Assembly: GCF_037023745.1 (NCBI RefSeq)
Contig: NZ_CP146101.1
Span: 7,296,001 to 7,360,000 of the forward strand
Source of the DNA: Streptomyces sp. SCSIO 30461
GTDB taxonomy: Bacteria > Actinomycetota > Actinomycetes > Streptomycetales > Streptomycetaceae
Direction of reading: 5' to 3'
DNA length: 64,000 nucleotides
Part shown: positions 29,073 to 39,558 of the stretch, piece by piece
Numbering within the stretch: the stretch's first letter is position 1
How the letters are laid out: each line of letters opens with the position of its first letter
Notes under the pieces: model-generated
Told to the model about the DNA's origin: nothing
Databases searched by the model: none
Seen by the model: the letters and a program-made list of their open reading frames with translations, nothing else
Translations under genes and position numbers: made by a program

Positions 29073-30916
29073 TCGACGGTGACCGACTTCGCCAGGTTGC
29101 GCGGCTGGTCCACCTCGTTGCCCCGGGCCGTGGCCAGCTCACAGGCGAACACCTGCAGCGGCACGGTCGCCACCAGCGGCTGGAGCAGCGCGGGCGTCGC
29201 GGGGATGCGGATCAGATGGTCCGCATACGGCACGACCGCCTCGTCGCCCTCCTCGGCGATCACGATGGTGCGGGCACCCCGGGCCCGGATCTCCTGGATG
29301 TTCGACACGATCTTGTCGTGCAGCACCGAGCGGCTGCGCGCGGACGGGACGACGACCACGACCGGCAGGTCCTGCTCGACGAGCGCGATCGGGCCGTGCT
29401 TGAGCTCGCCCGCCGCGAAGCCCTCCGCGTGCATATAGGCGAGCTCCTTGAGCTTGAGCGCGCCTTCCAGGGCGACCGGATAGCCCACATGCCGCCCGAG
29501 GAACAGCACCGTGTTCTTGTCGGCGAGTGAGCGGGCCAGCTCGCGGACCGGCTCCATGGTCTCCAGGACCTGCTCCACCTCGCGGGAGATCTCGGAGAGG
29601 TCGCGGATCACCGCGCGGATCTCGTCGCCCCACTTGGTGCCGCGTACCTGCCCGAGGTAGAGCGCCACCAGGTAGCAGGCCACCAGTTGGGTGAGGAACG
29701 CCTTGGTGGAGGCGACGGCGACCTCGGGGCCCGCGTGGGTGTAGAGCACCGCGTCCGATTCGCGGGGGATGGTGGATCCGTTGGTGTTGCAGATGGCCAG
29801 CACCTTCGCGCCCTGCTCGCGCGCGTGCCGCAGGGCCATCAGGGTGTCCATGGTCTCGCCGGACTGCGAGATCGCGATCACCAGGGTGCGGTGGTCCAGG
29901 ATCGGGTCCCGGTAGCGGAACTCACTGGCCAGCTCCACCTCGCAAGGGATACGGGTCCAGTGCTCGATGGCGTACTTGGCGATCAGCCCGGCGTGGAACG
30001 CCGTACCGCACGCCACGATCACGACCTTTTGGGCCTCCCTGAGCACGGAGGCGGGGATCCGCACCTCGTCCAGGGTGAGCGAGCCGCCCGCGTCGATCCG
30101 TCCGAGCAAGGTGTCGGCGACCGCCTTCGGCTGCTCGGCGATCTCCTTGAGCATGAAGTAGTCGTAGCCGCCCTTCTCGGCCGCGGACGCGTCCCAGTCC
30201 ACGTGGTACGAGCGGACTTCGGCCGGGGAGCCCTCGAAGTCGGTGACCGCCACGCTGTCGCGGCGCAGCTCGACGACCTGGTCCTGACCCAGCTCGATCG
30301 CCGAACGGGTGTACGCGATGAACGCGGCCACGTCGGACGCCAGGAACGCCTCGCCCTCCCCGACCCCGACCACCAGCGGCGAGTTGCGGCGGGCGCCCAC
30401 CACCACCTCCGGGTCGTCCGCGTGCACGGCGACCAGAGTGAAGGCGCCTTCGAGCCGCTTGCACACCAGCCGCATGGCCTCGGCCAGCTCACCGCAGGAC
30501 GAGAACTCCTCGGCGAGCAGATGCGCCACCACCTCGGTGTCGGTCTCGGACTCCAGTTCGTGGCCTCGGTCGGCCAGCTCGGTGCGCAGCGCCGCGAAGT
30601 TCTCGATGATGCCGTTGTGGACGACGGCGACCCGGCCCGCGTTGTCGATGTGCGGGTGGGCGTTGGCGTCCGTGGGGCCGCCGTGGGTGGCCCACCGGGT
30701 GTGCCCGATGCCGGTCGTCCCGCTGGGCAGCGGCCGGCCGGTCAGCTCCTTCTCCAGGTTGAGCAGCTTGCCCGCCTTCTTGGCTGCCGCGAGACCGCCG
30801 TCGGCGAGCACGGCGACGCCGGCCGAGTCATAGCCCCGGTACTCCAGCCGCTTGAGTCCGGCGATGACGACATCGAGCGCGGACTGCGCTCCCACGTAAC
30901 CCACGATTCCGCACAT
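29069..30916 (-). CDS. glmS: Glutamine-fructose-6-phosphate aminotransferase
   Basis: Makes glucosamine-6-phosphate from fructose-6-phosphate and Gln, the entry to UDP-GlcNAc. 615 aa. Start fixed at ATG 30916 because the nucleophile must be Cys2 (MCGIVGYVG); a longer in-frame reading to 31165 would bury it. Glutaminase motifs ([16 protein letters not shown]) and two SIS domains ([31 protein letters not shown]) are present, with the C-terminal AKSVTVE. Together with glmM at 33.8 kb it covers two steps of the same pathway. Divergent from coaA across 67 bp. Confidence 0.98.
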   Translation of the reverse strand: MCGIVGYVGAQSALDVVIAGLKRLEYRGYDSAGVAVLADGGLAAAKKAGKLLNLEKELTGRPLPSGTTGIGHTRWATHGGPTDANAHPHIDNAGRVAVVHNGIIENFAALRTELADRGHELESETDTEVVAHLLAEEFSSCGELAEAMRLVCKRLEGAFTLVAVHADDPEVVVGARRNSPLVVGVGEGEAFLASDVAAFIAYTRSAIELGQDQVVELRRDSVAVTDFEGSPAEVRSYHVDWDASAAEKGGYDYFMLKEIAEQPKAVADTLLGRIDAGGSLTLDEVRIPASVLREAQKVVIVACGTAFHAGLIAKYAIEHWTRIPCEVELASEFRYRDPILDHRTLVIAISQSGETMDTLMALRHAREQGAKVLAICNTNGSTIPRESDAVLYTHAGPEVAVASTKAFLTQLVACYLVALYLGQVRGTKWGDEIRAVIRDLSEISREVEQVLETMEPVRELARSLADKNTVLFLGRHVGYPVALEGALKLKELAYMHAEGFAAGELKHGPIALVEQDLPVVVVVPSARSRSVLHDKIVSNIQEIRARGARTIVIAEEGDEAVVPYADHLIRIPATPALLQPLVATVPLQVFACELATARGNEVDQPRNLAKSVTVE

Positions 30917-30983
30917 GCCCCGCAGCCTACGGCGTGAGCGATACCACGCCGCGTTCGGACGCCGCTGCACCGACAATGAGCAT

Positions 30984-31976
30984 GTGATCACCTCGCCGCC
31001 ACGAAGCCGCAAGACCGACCGGGCCGAGTCGTCCCCGTATGTCGACCTCACCCGCGCGGAATGGAGCGCGCTGCGCGAGAGGACGCCGCTGCCCTTGACC
31101 GCGGCCGAAGTCGAGCAACTGCGCGGGCTCGGGGATGTCATCGACCTCGACGAGGTCAGGGACATCTACCTGCCGCTGTCCCGGCTGCTCAATCTGTATG
31201 TGGGCGCCACCGCGAACCTCCGCGGGGCGCTGAACACCTTCCTCGGCGAAGCCGGGAACGGCCACGGCACCCAGCGCGGCACCCCCTTCGTCATAGGCGT
31301 GGCAGGCTCGGTCGCCGTCGGCAAGTCCACGGTCGCCCGACTGCTCCAGGCCCTGCTGGCCCGCTGGCCCGAGCACCCGCGGGTGGAACTGGTCACCACC
31401 GACGGGTTCCTATACCCGATGAAGGAGCTGGAGAGCCGCGGGCTGATGTCCCGCAAGGGCTTCCCCGAGTCCTACGACCGACGGGCCCTGACCCGATTCG
31501 TCGCCGACATCAAGGCGGGCAGGGAAGAGGTCAGCGCACCCGTCTACTCCCACCTGATCTACGACATCGTGCCGGGCCGGCGCCTCACCGTGCGCCGTCC
31601 TGACATCCTGATCGTGGAAGGCCTCAACGTGCTCCAGCCGGCCCTGCCCGGCCAGGACGGCCGCACCAGGGTCGGCCTCGCCGACTACTTCGACTTCTCG
31701 GTTTACGTGGACGCCCGCCCCGAGGACATCGAGCGCTGGTACCTCAACCGCTTCCGGAAGCTGCGCGAGACGGCGTTCCAGAACCCGTTCTCGTACTTCA
31801 GGAAGTACACCCAGGTCTCGGAGGACGAGGCGCTGGAGTACGCCCGCACCATGTGGCGCACGATCAACAAGGTCAATCTGCTGGAGAACGTGGCACCCAC
31901 CCGGGGCCGTGCCACGCTCGTCGTACGCAAGGGTCCTGACCACAAGGTCCAGCGGCTTTCCCTGCGCAAACTCTGA
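30984..31976 (+). CDS. coaA: Pantothenate kinase, type I
   Basis: Phosphorylates pantothenate in the first step of CoA synthesis. 330 aa from GTG 30984. P-loop [20 protein letters not shown], the RKGFPESYD loop, YSHLIYDIV and FDFSVYVDA are typical. A longer reading from 30915 would overlap the glmS start and has no ribosome site. Its stop is followed at once by GAGGAGG, the ribosome site of the decayed DUF389 gene. Confidence 0.96.
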   Translation: MITSPPRSRKTDRAESSPYVDLTRAEWSALRERTPLPLTAAEVEQLRGLGDVIDLDEVRDIYLPLSRLLNLYVGATANLRGALNTFLGEAGNGHGTQRGTPFVIGVAGSVAVGKSTVARLLQALLARWPEHPRVELVTTDGFLYPMKELESRGLMSRKGFPESYDRRALTRFVADIKAGREEVSAPVYSHLIYDIVPGRRLTVRRPDILIVEGLNVLQPALPGQDGRTRVGLADYFDFSVYVDARPEDIERWYLNRFRKLRETAFQNPFSYFRKYTQVSEDEALEYARTMWRTINKVNLLENVAPTRGRATLVVRKGPDHKVQRLSLRKL

Positions 31977-31990
31977 GGAGGAGCCCCCGC

Positions 31991-32230
31991 GTGCTGCATC
32001 CGCGCATGATCGTCCCGCCCGAGCGGACCGACGACGCGGTCCGCACCTGGAGAAGACGGTCGGCACGACCCACCTCGCCGTGGTCCCGGGCGCCGCACGC
32101 ACTCCGAGCGGCTGATCCGGTGCTCTGCGATGCCGGCGACAACGTGCCGGCGATGCCCGCGAGCACGGCGAAGACGAACGAGAACGCGTCGGGGCGGTGG
32201 ATGAAGGCCGTGTTCGGGCGCCCCGCTCAC
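31991..32230. pseudogene. Scrambled remnant of a DUF389 membrane-protein gene
   Basis: Plus strand: GAGGAGG, then GTG 31991 reading VLHPRMIVPPERTDDAVR; after a 1-nt loss, EKTVGTTHLAVVPGAARTPS; after another slip, DPVLCDAGDNV. This is the start of a DUF389 protein. Minus strand, about 32230 down to 32146: RPNTAFIHRPDAFSF followed by VFAVLAGIAGTLS, which matches an internal membrane-segment region of the same family. So the 5' end and an inverted inner piece lie side by side, with the rest missing. DUF389 proteins are membrane proteins of unknown function. Recognition is from memory of the family. Confidence 0.68.
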
Positions 32231-32257
32231 TGATCCGCCGGGCATCACGGAAAGCCC

Positions 32258-33661
32258 TCAGCTCACCGACAAGGTCTCGCCCAGCCAGTCGAAGACGACC
32301 TCGCAGTGCGTCTGCGGGGCCATCGGCGAGCAGTGCAGTTGGGCGCCCTCGGCCCTGGTCAGCTTCAGATAGTCCTTGGGGGCCGTGAGCTTCTCGTACA
32401 TCTCACGCGGCTGGCCTGGATAGAACTGCTCGTCGTCGTAGTCCAGCACCAGCGTCGGCGCCTTGATACGGCCGACGATGCCCGTGATCGTCAGCGCCTC
32501 GATGCGCGTGGCGGGGGTGTAGAAGTCGGTGAACATCTTGCCCTGGCGGGCCGCCAGCATCGCCGGGATCGAGAACGGCTCGATGCGCTTCTTCATCACC
32601 GCCGCCGCGTCCGGGGGCAGTTCGGGGACGACCTCCTTGTTCCAGATGTTGTTGGTCTCCTCCTTGCTGGGGGTGAGGATCTCGCGGATCTGCGGGGGAA
32701 ATCCCAGCCACGGCTCCAGGCAGCCGGGCATCGCGACCAGCGCGGCGATCCGCTCCTCGAAGGCCGCGGCACGGGGCGCGAGGTCGCCGCCCATGCTGAG
32801 GCCGGTGAGGGCGATCTTGCCGGGGTCCACATCCGGACGGGCGACCAACCAGTCCACGAGCGGGGTCACGACCTTCTCCCAGGTGGGGCTGAAGACCACC
32901 TGGTCCACGAAGAGCATCTGGCCCTGGCCCGGGCCGTCGTACACCAGCGCGTTCCAGCCCCGGTCCATGGCGGCGGAGACGCCGTACGTCCACATGTCGA
33001 CGTTCTGCCCATCGCTGCCGTTGGTGAGGATCACGGTCGGGCGGCGCTCGTCGGCGGTGTCCGGCCGGAAGAACCACACCGGCAGCGGGGTCTTCTGGTA
33101 TGGGATGTCCGCCGTGACCGGGGGCGGCCGGCATCCGTCGCAGAACGCGTCCCAGGCGGCGCGTCCGGCCTTGTAGAGCTGCTCCTCGCTGCCGGGATCG
33201 TCGGAGCCGAGGACGAAGAACAGCGCCTGGCCGTAGTACTGCGCGGCCCGCAACGCCCGGAAGCGGGTGGTCTGGGCGTCGGCCTTGCTGCCCGGCGGCG
33301 CCTTCCTGAGCCGGTCACCGAGCTTCTTGAAGGTCTCGACGTACGTCTGAGCGGAGAGGCCCGCCTCGTTGATCGCGTTGACGGCGGTGAGCACCTCGCC
33401 CACCTCACCGGCCCCGAACCCGGCTCCGCCCAGCGCCAGCAGTCCGTTGAAGTTGTACCCCGGGTCCTTGAACAGCGTCATCGCCCCCGGCGTCGCGTCG
33501 ACACCCGTCGGCGGAGAGGACGGCCCGGAACGGCTCGGCGTCGGCGCCCGAGCGGGCGGGGCACCGCCCGACGAGGTGCACCCCGAGGCGGCCATCAGGG
33601 CGCCGGCGCCACCGAGGAGCGCGGCGCGGCGGCTGGGACCCGATGCGGAGTCGTACGTCAT
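32258..33661 (-). CDS. Exported alpha/beta hydrolase lipoprotein (Tat-type signal)
   Basis: 467 aa. The signal has the twin-Arg SRRAALLGG and a lipobox AASGC (Cys28), so Tat export and lipid anchoring are likely. After a Pro-Ser linker comes an N-terminal helical part (100-210) and an alpha/beta hydrolase domain with the nucleophile GLSMGG, LVLDYDDEQFYPG, and a C-terminal His in PQTHCEVVFDWL. The layout resembles the dipeptidyl-peptidase-like or FrsA-type hydrolases; the substrate is unknown. Start at ATG 33661. It lies downstream of the DUF389 remnant and convergent with coaA. Confidence 0.85.
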   Translation of the reverse strand: MTYDSASGPSRRAALLGGAGALMAASGCTSSGGAPPARAPTPSRSGPSSPPTGVDATPGAMTLFKDPGYNFNGLLALGGAGFGAGEVGEVLTAVNAINEAGLSAQTYVETFKKLGDRLRKAPPGSKADAQTTRFRALRAAQYYGQALFFVLGSDDPGSEEQLYKAGRAAWDAFCDGCRPPPVTADIPYQKTPLPVWFFRPDTADERRPTVILTNGSDGQNVDMWTYGVSAAMDRGWNALVYDGPGQGQMLFVDQVVFSPTWEKVVTPLVDWLVARPDVDPGKIALTGLSMGGDLAPRAAAFEERIAALVAMPGCLEPWLGFPPQIREILTPSKEETNNIWNKEVVPELPPDAAAVMKKRIEPFSIPAMLAARQGKMFTDFYTPATRIEALTITGIVGRIKAPTLVLDYDDEQFYPGQPREMYEKLTAPKDYLKLTRAEGAQLHCSPMAPQTHCEVVFDWLGETLSVS

Positions 33662-33778
33662 ACCGGCCGAAGGTACGACCGGCGCGGTCGCTCTCCGCTC
33701 CGCGACACCCGCGCTTCCCCCGAACGGGGTCAGAGTTCCACGGGGCGCGGGCACCCCGTGGAACTCCCGTGCGCCGGA

Positions 33779-35137
33779 TCAGCCCAGCGCGGACTTCACC
33801 GCGTCGGCGAGGCGGCCCGCGACCGCGCGGGCCTGCTCGATGTCCGCCGCCTCGACCATCACGCGGACCAGCGGCTCCGTACCGGACGGGCGCAGCAGCA
33901 CCCGGCCGGTGGTGCCCAGCTCGCGCTCGGCGTCGGACACGGCGGCGGCCAGCTCGGCGGAGGTCGAGACGCGCGACTTGTCGACATCCGGGACGTTGAT
34001 CAGGACCTGCGGGAGGCGGTCCATCACCGCGGCCAGCTCGGCCAGCGAGCGCCCGGTCGCCGCGACCCGCGCCGCCAGCATCAGTCCGGTCAGGGTGCCG
34101 TCGCCCGTGGTGGCGTGGTCGAGCACGATGACATGGCCGGACTGCTCGCCGCCGAGTGCGTAGCCTTGCTCCTTCATCGACTCCAGGACGTACCGGTCGC
34201 CGACGGCGGTCTGCACCAGCTCGATGCCCTCGGCTTCCATGGCCAGCTTGAAGCCCAGGTTCGACATGACGGTCGCGACCACGGTGTTCCCACGCAGGGT
34301 GCCCGCCTCGCGCATCGCGAGTGCCAGCACGGCGAGGATCTGGTCGCCGTCGATCTCGTTGCCCCGGCCGTCCACGGCGAGGCAGCGGTCGGCGTCGCCG
34401 TCGTGGGCGATGCCGAAGTCCGCGCCGTGCTCGACGACCGCGGCCTTGAGCAGGTCCAGGTGGGTCGAGCCGCAGTTGTCGTTGATGTTGAGGCCGTTCG
34501 GCTCGGCCCCGATGGTGACGACCTCGGCGCCCGCCCGGGCGAACGCCTCGGGCGACACCCGGGCAGCCGCGCCGTGTGCCTCGTCCAGGACGACCTTGAG
34601 TCCATCGAGCCGGTTCGGCAGGACCGCGATCAGATGGGCGACGTACTTGTCGAAGCCCTCGTCATAGTCGCGCACCCGGCCCACGCCCGCGCCGGTCGGC
34701 CGGTCCCACGGGGCGCCAGTGCGGTGCTCCTCGTAGACGGACTCGATACGGTCCTCCAACTCGTCGGCCAGCTTGTGGCCGCCGCGCGCGAAGAACTTGA
34801 TGCCGTTGTCGGGCATGGCGTTGTGGCTCGCGGACAGCATCACGCCGAGGTCGGCGCCGAGCGCGCCGGTGAGGTACGCCACCGCCGGGGTCGGCAGCAC
34901 GCCGACCCGCAGGACGTCCACGCCCGCACTCGCGAGTCCCGCCACGACGGCGGCTTCCAGGAACTCCCCGGACGCGCGGGGGTCACGCCCGACCACCGCG
35001 GTCGGCCGATGGCCCTCGAACGTGCCCGCCTCGGCGAGCACGTGCGCCGCAGCGACCGAGAGACCGAGCGCGAGCTCAGCCGTCAGATCCGCGTTGGCGA
35101 CACCGCGTACACCGTCCGTGCCGAAGAGTCGTCCCAC
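33779..35137 (-). CDS. glmM: Phosphoglucosamine mutase
   Basis: Converts glucosamine-6-P to glucosamine-1-P for UDP-GlcNAc. 452 aa. The phospho-serine loop SASHN carries Ser104; the Mg site is DGDADR; the sugar loop is GGEQSGHVI; the phosphate site is [12 protein letters not shown]. All intact. It follows rpsI on the same strand after a terminator, an arrangement common in actinobacteria. Confidence 0.98.
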   Translation of the reverse strand: MGRLFGTDGVRGVANADLTAELALGLSVAAAHVLAEAGTFEGHRPTAVVGRDPRASGEFLEAAVVAGLASAGVDVLRVGVLPTPAVAYLTGALGADLGVMLSASHNAMPDNGIKFFARGGHKLADELEDRIESVYEEHRTGAPWDRPTGAGVGRVRDYDEGFDKYVAHLIAVLPNRLDGLKVVLDEAHGAAARVSPEAFARAGAEVVTIGAEPNGLNINDNCGSTHLDLLKAAVVEHGADFGIAHDGDADRCLAVDGRGNEIDGDQILAVLALAMREAGTLRGNTVVATVMSNLGFKLAMEAEGIELVQTAVGDRYVLESMKEQGYALGGEQSGHVIVLDHATTGDGTLTGLMLAARVAATGRSLAELAAVMDRLPQVLINVPDVDKSRVSTSAELAAAVSDAERELGTTGRVLLRPSGTEPLVRVMVEAADIEQARAVAGRLADAVKSALG

Positions 35138-35295
35138 TGGTTTCCTCCGAAATCACTCCGGATGGCTCCGGTCGCTCCGAGAACGCGAGCCGCTTGGAGC
35201 TCCGTGCCTTCTTGCCGTCTATACGCCCGGGATCGCCGGGCTGTACCCCCGGTGCGGCTCCGGAGAAGCATCCCCGAAGAGCCGCTGAAACAGAA

Positions 35296-35327
35296 CGCCC
35301 CGGCGGGCACCGAGTGCCGCCGGGGCG
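35296..35327 (-). terminator. Terminator after rplM-rpsI
   Basis: Perfect 11-bp stem CGCCCCGGCGG / CCGCCGGGGCG with a 10-nt loop, 25 nt past the rpsI stop. Confidence 0.8.
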
Positions 35328-35351
35328 AACGTATGCCGTACAAGCAGCCGA

Positions 35352-35870
35352 TTAGCGCTTGCTGTACTGCGGGGCCTTACGGGCCTTCTTGAGACCGGCC
35401 TTCTTGCGCTCGACCGCACGGTCGTCGCGGCTCAGGAAGCCGGCCTTCTTCAGCGGGCCGCGGTTGTTCTCCACGTCCGCCTCGTTCAGGGCGCGGGCCA
35501 CGCCGAGGCGCAGGGCGCCGGCCTGGCCGGAGACGCCGCCACCCGCGATACGGGCGATGACGTCGTAGCGGTCGTCGAGCTCGAGCACCTTGAAGGGCTC
35601 GTTGACTTCCTGCTGGTGCACCTTGTTGGGGAAGTAGTCCTCAAGGGTGCGACCGTTGATCTTCCACTTGCCGGTGCCCGGGACGATCCGGACGCGGGCG
35701 ATGGCGTTCTTGCGGCGGCCCAGGCCGGCGGCCGGCTGCGGCTCGCCGAAGCGGGACGCGAGGGACTCGGAGGTGTACTCGCCCTCGACGGGCACCTCCG
35801 ACTCGAAGGTGGTGACCTCGGCGTAGGTCTCTTCGCCCTCGACGGGGTACTCAGCGGTGGTCTCGGCCAC
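35352..35870 (-). CDS. rpsI: 30S ribosomal protein S9 with acidic N-terminal extension
   Basis: 172 aa from GTG with GAGGAG upstream. The core (from about 50: [13 protein letters not shown]) ends in the conserved [12 protein letters not shown] tail that reaches the P site. The first 45 residues are a Glu-rich extension absent from E. coli S9 and common in Streptomyces. Second gene of the rplM-rpsI unit, 41 bp after rplM. Confidence 0.98.
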   Translation of the reverse strand: MAETTAEYPVEGEETYAEVTTFESEVPVEGEYTSESLASRFGEPQPAAGLGRRKNAIARVRIVPGTGKWKINGRTLEDYFPNKVHQQEVNEPFKVLELDDRYDVIARIAGGGVSGQAGALRLGVARALNEADVENNRGPLKKAGFLSRDDRAVERKKAGLKKARKAPQYSKR

Positions 35871-35911
35871 GATGCTCCTCAGATTCTTTTCGTCTTAGGG
35901 GGTGGCCGGAC

Positions 35912-36355
35912 TTACTGCGCGACCTGGGTGATCTCGAACGGAACCGGCTGCTGAGCAGCGTGCGGGTGGTTCTCGCCCGCGTAGACCTTCAGCTTCGAGA
36001 GCATCTGACGGCCCAGGGAGTTCTTGGGGAGCATGCCCTTGACGGCCTTCTCGATCGCCTTCTCAGGGTTCTTGTCGAGCAGCTCGTCGTAGCGGACGGA
36101 ACGCAGACCACCCGGGTAACCGGAGTGGCGGTACGCCATCTTCTGGGTCCGCTTGTTGCCGGACAGGTGCACCTTGTCCGCGTTGATGATGATGACGAAG
36201 TCGCCAGCGTCAACGTGGGGGGCGTAGATCGGCTTGTGCTTGCCCCGCAGGAGGGTGGCAGCAGTGGTGGCCAGACGTCCCAGGACGATGTCCTGAGCGT
36301 CGATGACGTGCCACTGGCGCGTCACATCGCCGGGCTTGGGGCTGTACGTACGCAC
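35912..36355 (-). CDS. rplM: 50S ribosomal protein L13
   Basis: 147 aa from GTG, preceded by AAGG. Typical L13: [35 protein letters not shown] and the C-terminal [14 protein letters not shown]. First gene of the rplM-rpsI unit, with a promoter about 205 nt upstream. Confidence 0.98.
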   Translation of the reverse strand: MRTYSPKPGDVTRQWHVIDAQDIVLGRLATTAATLLRGKHKPIYAPHVDAGDFVIIINADKVHLSGNKRTQKMAYRHSGYPGGLRSVRYDELLDKNPEKAIEKAVKGMLPKNSLGRQMLSKLKVYAGENHPHAAQQPVPFEITQVAQ

Positions 36356-36569
36356 GGTCGTAGCCTTCGCTTCTTCAGTGATGGGGGTCCACCGGCCCGC
36401 GAGGGACGGAGGACGGGGGTCCTGACAAGGCCACCCGGACGATCACGACAGCCCTGGCCGCACATCGGGCGACGCAACCCAAGTGCAGACCGCTGGTCAT
36501 CGGCCCGGCGGACCTGCGTAAGGGCCCCTCACGTGAGATAGAGCAAGCCGATACGCATAACGAACCAGC

Positions 36570-36599
36570 AGAATACCCATCGTCCCCCGCACGGGTCAA
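36570..36599 (-). promoter_or_regulatory. rplM-rpsI promoter
   Basis: Minus strand TTGACC (36599-36594) and TATTCT (36575-36570), 18 bp apart. The start would be near 36563, giving a leader of about 205 nt before rplM. The 397-bp gap 36356-36752 holds no gene besides this and the hairpin at 36659. Confidence 0.65.
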
Positions 36600-36658
36600 A
36601 ACGCCCCGGCCCCGGTGGCACGGAGCGGCGCGGCGAGGCCCGGGAACACGGGGAAGCG

Positions 36659-36687
36659 GGGCGGTCGGACGCGGTGCGCGACCGCCC
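36659..36687 (-). terminator. Stem-loop after the ABC-F gene
   Basis: GGGCGGTCG / CGACCGCCC, 9-bp stem with an 11-nt loop, 66 nt past the ABC-F stop. Confidence 0.45.
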
Positions 36688-36752
36688 GGTCACCGCACAG
36701 CGGTCCTGCGCTGACTCACCCGCCCGACCACCGCGTACCGCACCCCGCCCGG

Positions 36753-38372
36753 CTACCGCACCCGCTCGACCCGCCGCTCGTCCCAGACCGGTTCCGCCGT
36801 CTCGCGGACCCGGCCGTCTGAGCCGAAGACCAGGAAGCGGTCGAAGGATTTCGCGAACCAGCGGTCGTGGGTGACGGCCAGCACCGTGCCCTCGTACGCC
36901 TCCAGGCCCTGCTGGAGCGCCTCGGCCGACTCCAGGTCCAGGTTGTCCGTCGGTTCGTCCAGCAGGAGCGCCGTGGTGCCGCGCAGTTCCAGCAGCAGGA
37001 TCTGGAACCGGGCCTGCTGCCCGCCGGAGAGCCGGTCGAAGGTCTGGTCGCCCTGCCGCTCCAGCTCGTACCGGCGCAGGGCGCTCATCGCCCCGCCCCG
37101 GTCCTTGGCGTGCTCCGTCCAGAGGATGTCGACCAGGGTGCGGCTCATCAGCTCGGGGTGGGCATGGGTCTGTGCGAAGTGGCCGGGCACCACCCGGGCA
37201 CCCAGCTTCCACAGCCCGCTGTGCGCCACGTCCTCGCCCGCGAGTAGCCGCAGGAAGTGGGACTTGCCGGAGCCGTTCGAGCCGAGGACCGCCACCCGCT
37301 CGCCGTAAAAGACCTCCAGCGAGAAGGGCTTCATCAGCCCTGTCAGCTCCAGGTCCTCGCAGGTCACGGCCCGGACTCCGGTACGGCCGCCGCGCAGCCG
37401 CATCCGGATGTCCTGCTCGCGCGGCGGCTCGGGAGGCGGGCCTGCCTCCTCGAACTTCCGCAGCCGGGTCTGCATCGCCCGGTAGCGCGAGGCCATGTCG
37501 GGGCTGATCGCCGCCTGCTGCCTCAACTTGTGCACCAGCGCCTTCAACCGGGCGTGCTCCTCTTCCCAGCGCCGCTTCAGCTCCTCGAAGCGGGCGAACC
37601 GCTCACGCCGCGCCTGGTGGAACGTGGCGAAGCCCTCACCGTGCACCCATACGTCACTGCCCGCGGGTCCCGGCTCCACCGCCACGATCCGCTGCGCGGC
37701 CCGCGCAAGCAGCTCCCGGTCGTGGGAGACGAACAGCACAGTCTTCCGGGTCTCGGCGAGCCGCTCCTCCAGCCAGCGCTTGCCCGGGACGTCCAGGTAG
37801 TTGTCCGGCTCGTCCAGCAGCAGCACCTCGTCGGGGCCGCGCAGCAGCGCTTCGAGCACCAGCCGCTTCTGCTCGCCGCCCGACAGCGTGCGCACCAGAC
37901 GCCACTGAGCCTTGTCGTACGGGATGCCGAGCGCGGCCGTGGTGCACATGTCCCAGACCGTCTCGGCCTCGTACCCCTGCACCTCGGCCCAGTCGCTGAG
38001 CGCCTGCGCGTACCGCATCTGCGCGGACTCGTCGTCCACGGTCATGATCAGCTGCTCTGCCTCGTCCACCGCCAGCGCGGCCTGTCGGATCCTCGGCGGG
38101 GCAACCGAGACCAGCAGGTCGCGGACCGTTCGCCCGTCCCGTACCGAGCCGACGAATTGCGGCATCACCCCGAGGCCGCCGCTGGACGACACAGTGCCGC
38201 CGTGCGGCTTGAGTTCGCCGGAAAGCAGCCGCAGCAGGGTGGTCTTGCCCGCGCCGTTGGCACCGACCAGCGCGGCCACGCTTCCCTCGCCGACCCGGAA
38301 GGAGACGTCGCCCAGCAGTGGCCGTCCGTCCGGCAGGTAGTACTCCAGATGTCCGGCCTCAAGATGTCCCAT
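36753..38372 (-). CDS. ABC-F family ATPase
   Basis: 539 aa, two ATPase domains and no membrane part, so it acts on the ribosome or in regulation rather than transport. Domain 1: Walker A GANGAGKTT, signature LSGGEQ, Walker B VLLLDEPDNYLD. Coiled linker at about 240-320 (REQDIRMRLRGGR after it). Domain 2: GSNGSGKSH, LSGGQQARFQ, LLLDEPTDNLDLES. In the second Walker A, the residue after GKS is His rather than Thr/Ser. ABC-F proteins rescue stalled ribosomes or protect them from antibiotics; which applies here is unknown. Start at ATG 38372, without a clear ribosome site. Divergent from the 311-aa membrane protein. Confidence 0.92.
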   Translation of the reverse strand: MGHLEAGHLEYYLPDGRPLLGDVSFRVGEGSVAALVGANGAGKTTLLRLLSGELKPHGGTVSSSGGLGVMPQFVGSVRDGRTVRDLLVSVAPPRIRQAALAVDEAEQLIMTVDDESAQMRYAQALSDWAEVQGYEAETVWDMCTTAALGIPYDKAQWRLVRTLSGGEQKRLVLEALLRGPDEVLLLDEPDNYLDVPGKRWLEERLAETRKTVLFVSHDRELLARAAQRIVAVEPGPAGSDVWVHGEGFATFHQARRERFARFEELKRRWEEEHARLKALVHKLRQQAAISPDMASRYRAMQTRLRKFEEAGPPPEPPREQDIRMRLRGGRTGVRAVTCEDLELTGLMKPFSLEVFYGERVAVLGSNGSGKSHFLRLLAGEDVAHSGLWKLGARVVPGHFAQTHAHPELMSRTLVDILWTEHAKDRGGAMSALRRYELERQGDQTFDRLSGGQQARFQILLLELRGTTALLLDEPTDNLDLESAEALQQGLEAYEGTVLAVTHDRWFAKSFDRFLVFGSDGRVRETAEPVWDERRVERVR

Positions 38373-38427
38373 GCGGGGATTGTCACCGTCGGACACGCTC
38401 TCGCCCAACAGGTTTAGGATGCGCGGC

Positions 38428-39363
38428 ATGAGCTATGGGGGACCGCAGTGGCCGCAGGAGCCACGCCGGCAGTCCGGTCAGTCGGGTCAGTCGGGGCCCG
38501 GGTCGTTCGGCGCCTTCGAACCGTTCGAGCAGTACCGCCGGCCGGACCACGAGTCGCAGACACCGGACTGGGCCGCGCTGGCCGACGCCTCCGCGGCGCG
38601 CACGCGGCGCAGGAGGTGGTTGCTGACGGGCGGCGGCGTGCTCGCCACCGCGGCGATAGCCACGCTTGTGGCCACGGCCGTCGTCTCTGACGACGGCGAC
38701 AACGGCAAAGGCGGCGTCAACGCGTCCGGCAAGAGCGCGAGCGAACTGCCCAGTGCCCCGGCGCTGCCTGGCGAGAAGGGCGCCGAGCCGTCGTTCTCCT
38801 CGGTCGCACAGCCGCCCCCGCCCAACCCCAAGGAGTTCGTCTCCGACGCGAGGAAGGACACGGCGCCGCTCAGCGCCGACACCCTCTTCCCCGGCAAGAA
38901 GCTGACGATGAGCGGACGGGTCTACGCCAAGGGCCCCACGGCGCGGACCGCTTCCTGCGCGTCGGTCGCTCAGGGCTCACTCGGTGCCGCCCTCACCGGC
39001 AACGGCTGCGACCAGGTGATCCGCGCCACCTACACCAAAGACGGGGTGGCCGTCACCGTCGGGGTCGCCGTCTTCCCCACCGAGGCCAAGGCCCAGGCCG
39101 CGGTCAGGAAGTCGGCCAGGAGCATCGTCCCGCTGTCGGGATCGGGCGTGGGCGCCTTCTGCAAGGGCGGCCCGGTCTGCCGCTTCGTGGGCAACTCCTA
39201 CGGCAGGTACGCCTACTTCACGACGACGGGGAACCTCAACGGGAAGTCCATCACCAAGGGTGACCGCAAGGCGTTCCAGCTCGGTGACGATCTCGCCGAG
39301 TTCACCTTCCGGCAGATCGTCGCGCGCGGTGCGCAGCAGGCGGAGGCCGCGGCGGCTCAGTGA
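38428..39363 (+). CDS. Membrane-anchored protein of unknown function
   Basis: 311 aa. Cytosolic Gly-Gln-Pro-rich start (1-60), one membrane segment (about 65-85, WLLTGGGVLATAAIATLVAT), Ser-Pro spacer, and an external domain (about 140-300) with four Cys (TASCASVA, NGCDQVI, AFCKGGPVC) that could form two disulfides. I do not recognise a named domain. TAGGAT at 38415-38420 lies where a -10 box would start the message at about the ATG 38428, so it may be leaderless. Confidence 0.8.
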   Translation: MSYGGPQWPQEPRRQSGQSGQSGPGSFGAFEPFEQYRRPDHESQTPDWAALADASAARTRRRRWLLTGGGVLATAAIATLVATAVVSDDGDNGKGGVNASGKSASELPSAPALPGEKGAEPSFSSVAQPPPPNPKEFVSDARKDTAPLSADTLFPGKKLTMSGRVYAKGPTARTASCASVAQGSLGAALTGNGCDQVIRATYTKDGVAVTVGVAVFPTEAKAQAAVRKSARSIVPLSGSGVGAFCKGGPVCRFVGNSYGRYAYFTTTGNLNGKSITKGDRKAFQLGDDLAEFTFRQIVARGAQQAEAAAAQ

Positions 39364-39450
39364 GTCCGGGTGCCCCGTGAAGCCCGACCCCCGTCTCCTG
39401 CCCCCTGTCCATCTCGGTCACAAGACGCCGATGGACGTCGACCGGCGATC

Positions 39451-39482
39451 GATATGAATCAGAGACCTGTCTGATTCATATC
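39451..39482. promoter_or_regulatory. AT-rich 13-bp palindrome before galU
   Basis: GATATGAATCAGA (39451-39463) and TCTGATTCATATC (39470-39482) are perfectly complementary around a 6-nt spacer. Such AT-rich symmetry stands out in this GC-rich DNA. It lies 76 bp before the galU start and upstream of a possible promoter (CTGAAC 39511-39516, TATCAT 39533-39538). An operator is likelier than a terminator, but both fit. Confidence 0.6.
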
Positions 39483-39558
39483 CGATGTCGTCTGAATGTC
39501 GGCGTACCGCCTGAACTGGGGGCTGCGGTCCCTATCATGTGCGGGCACCACAAGAAAG

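Noticed and set aside
36356..36752. Riboswitch or tRNA in the rplM upstream gap
   Set aside because: No cloverleaf or known aptamer motif recognised; only a promoter and a hairpin are supported.
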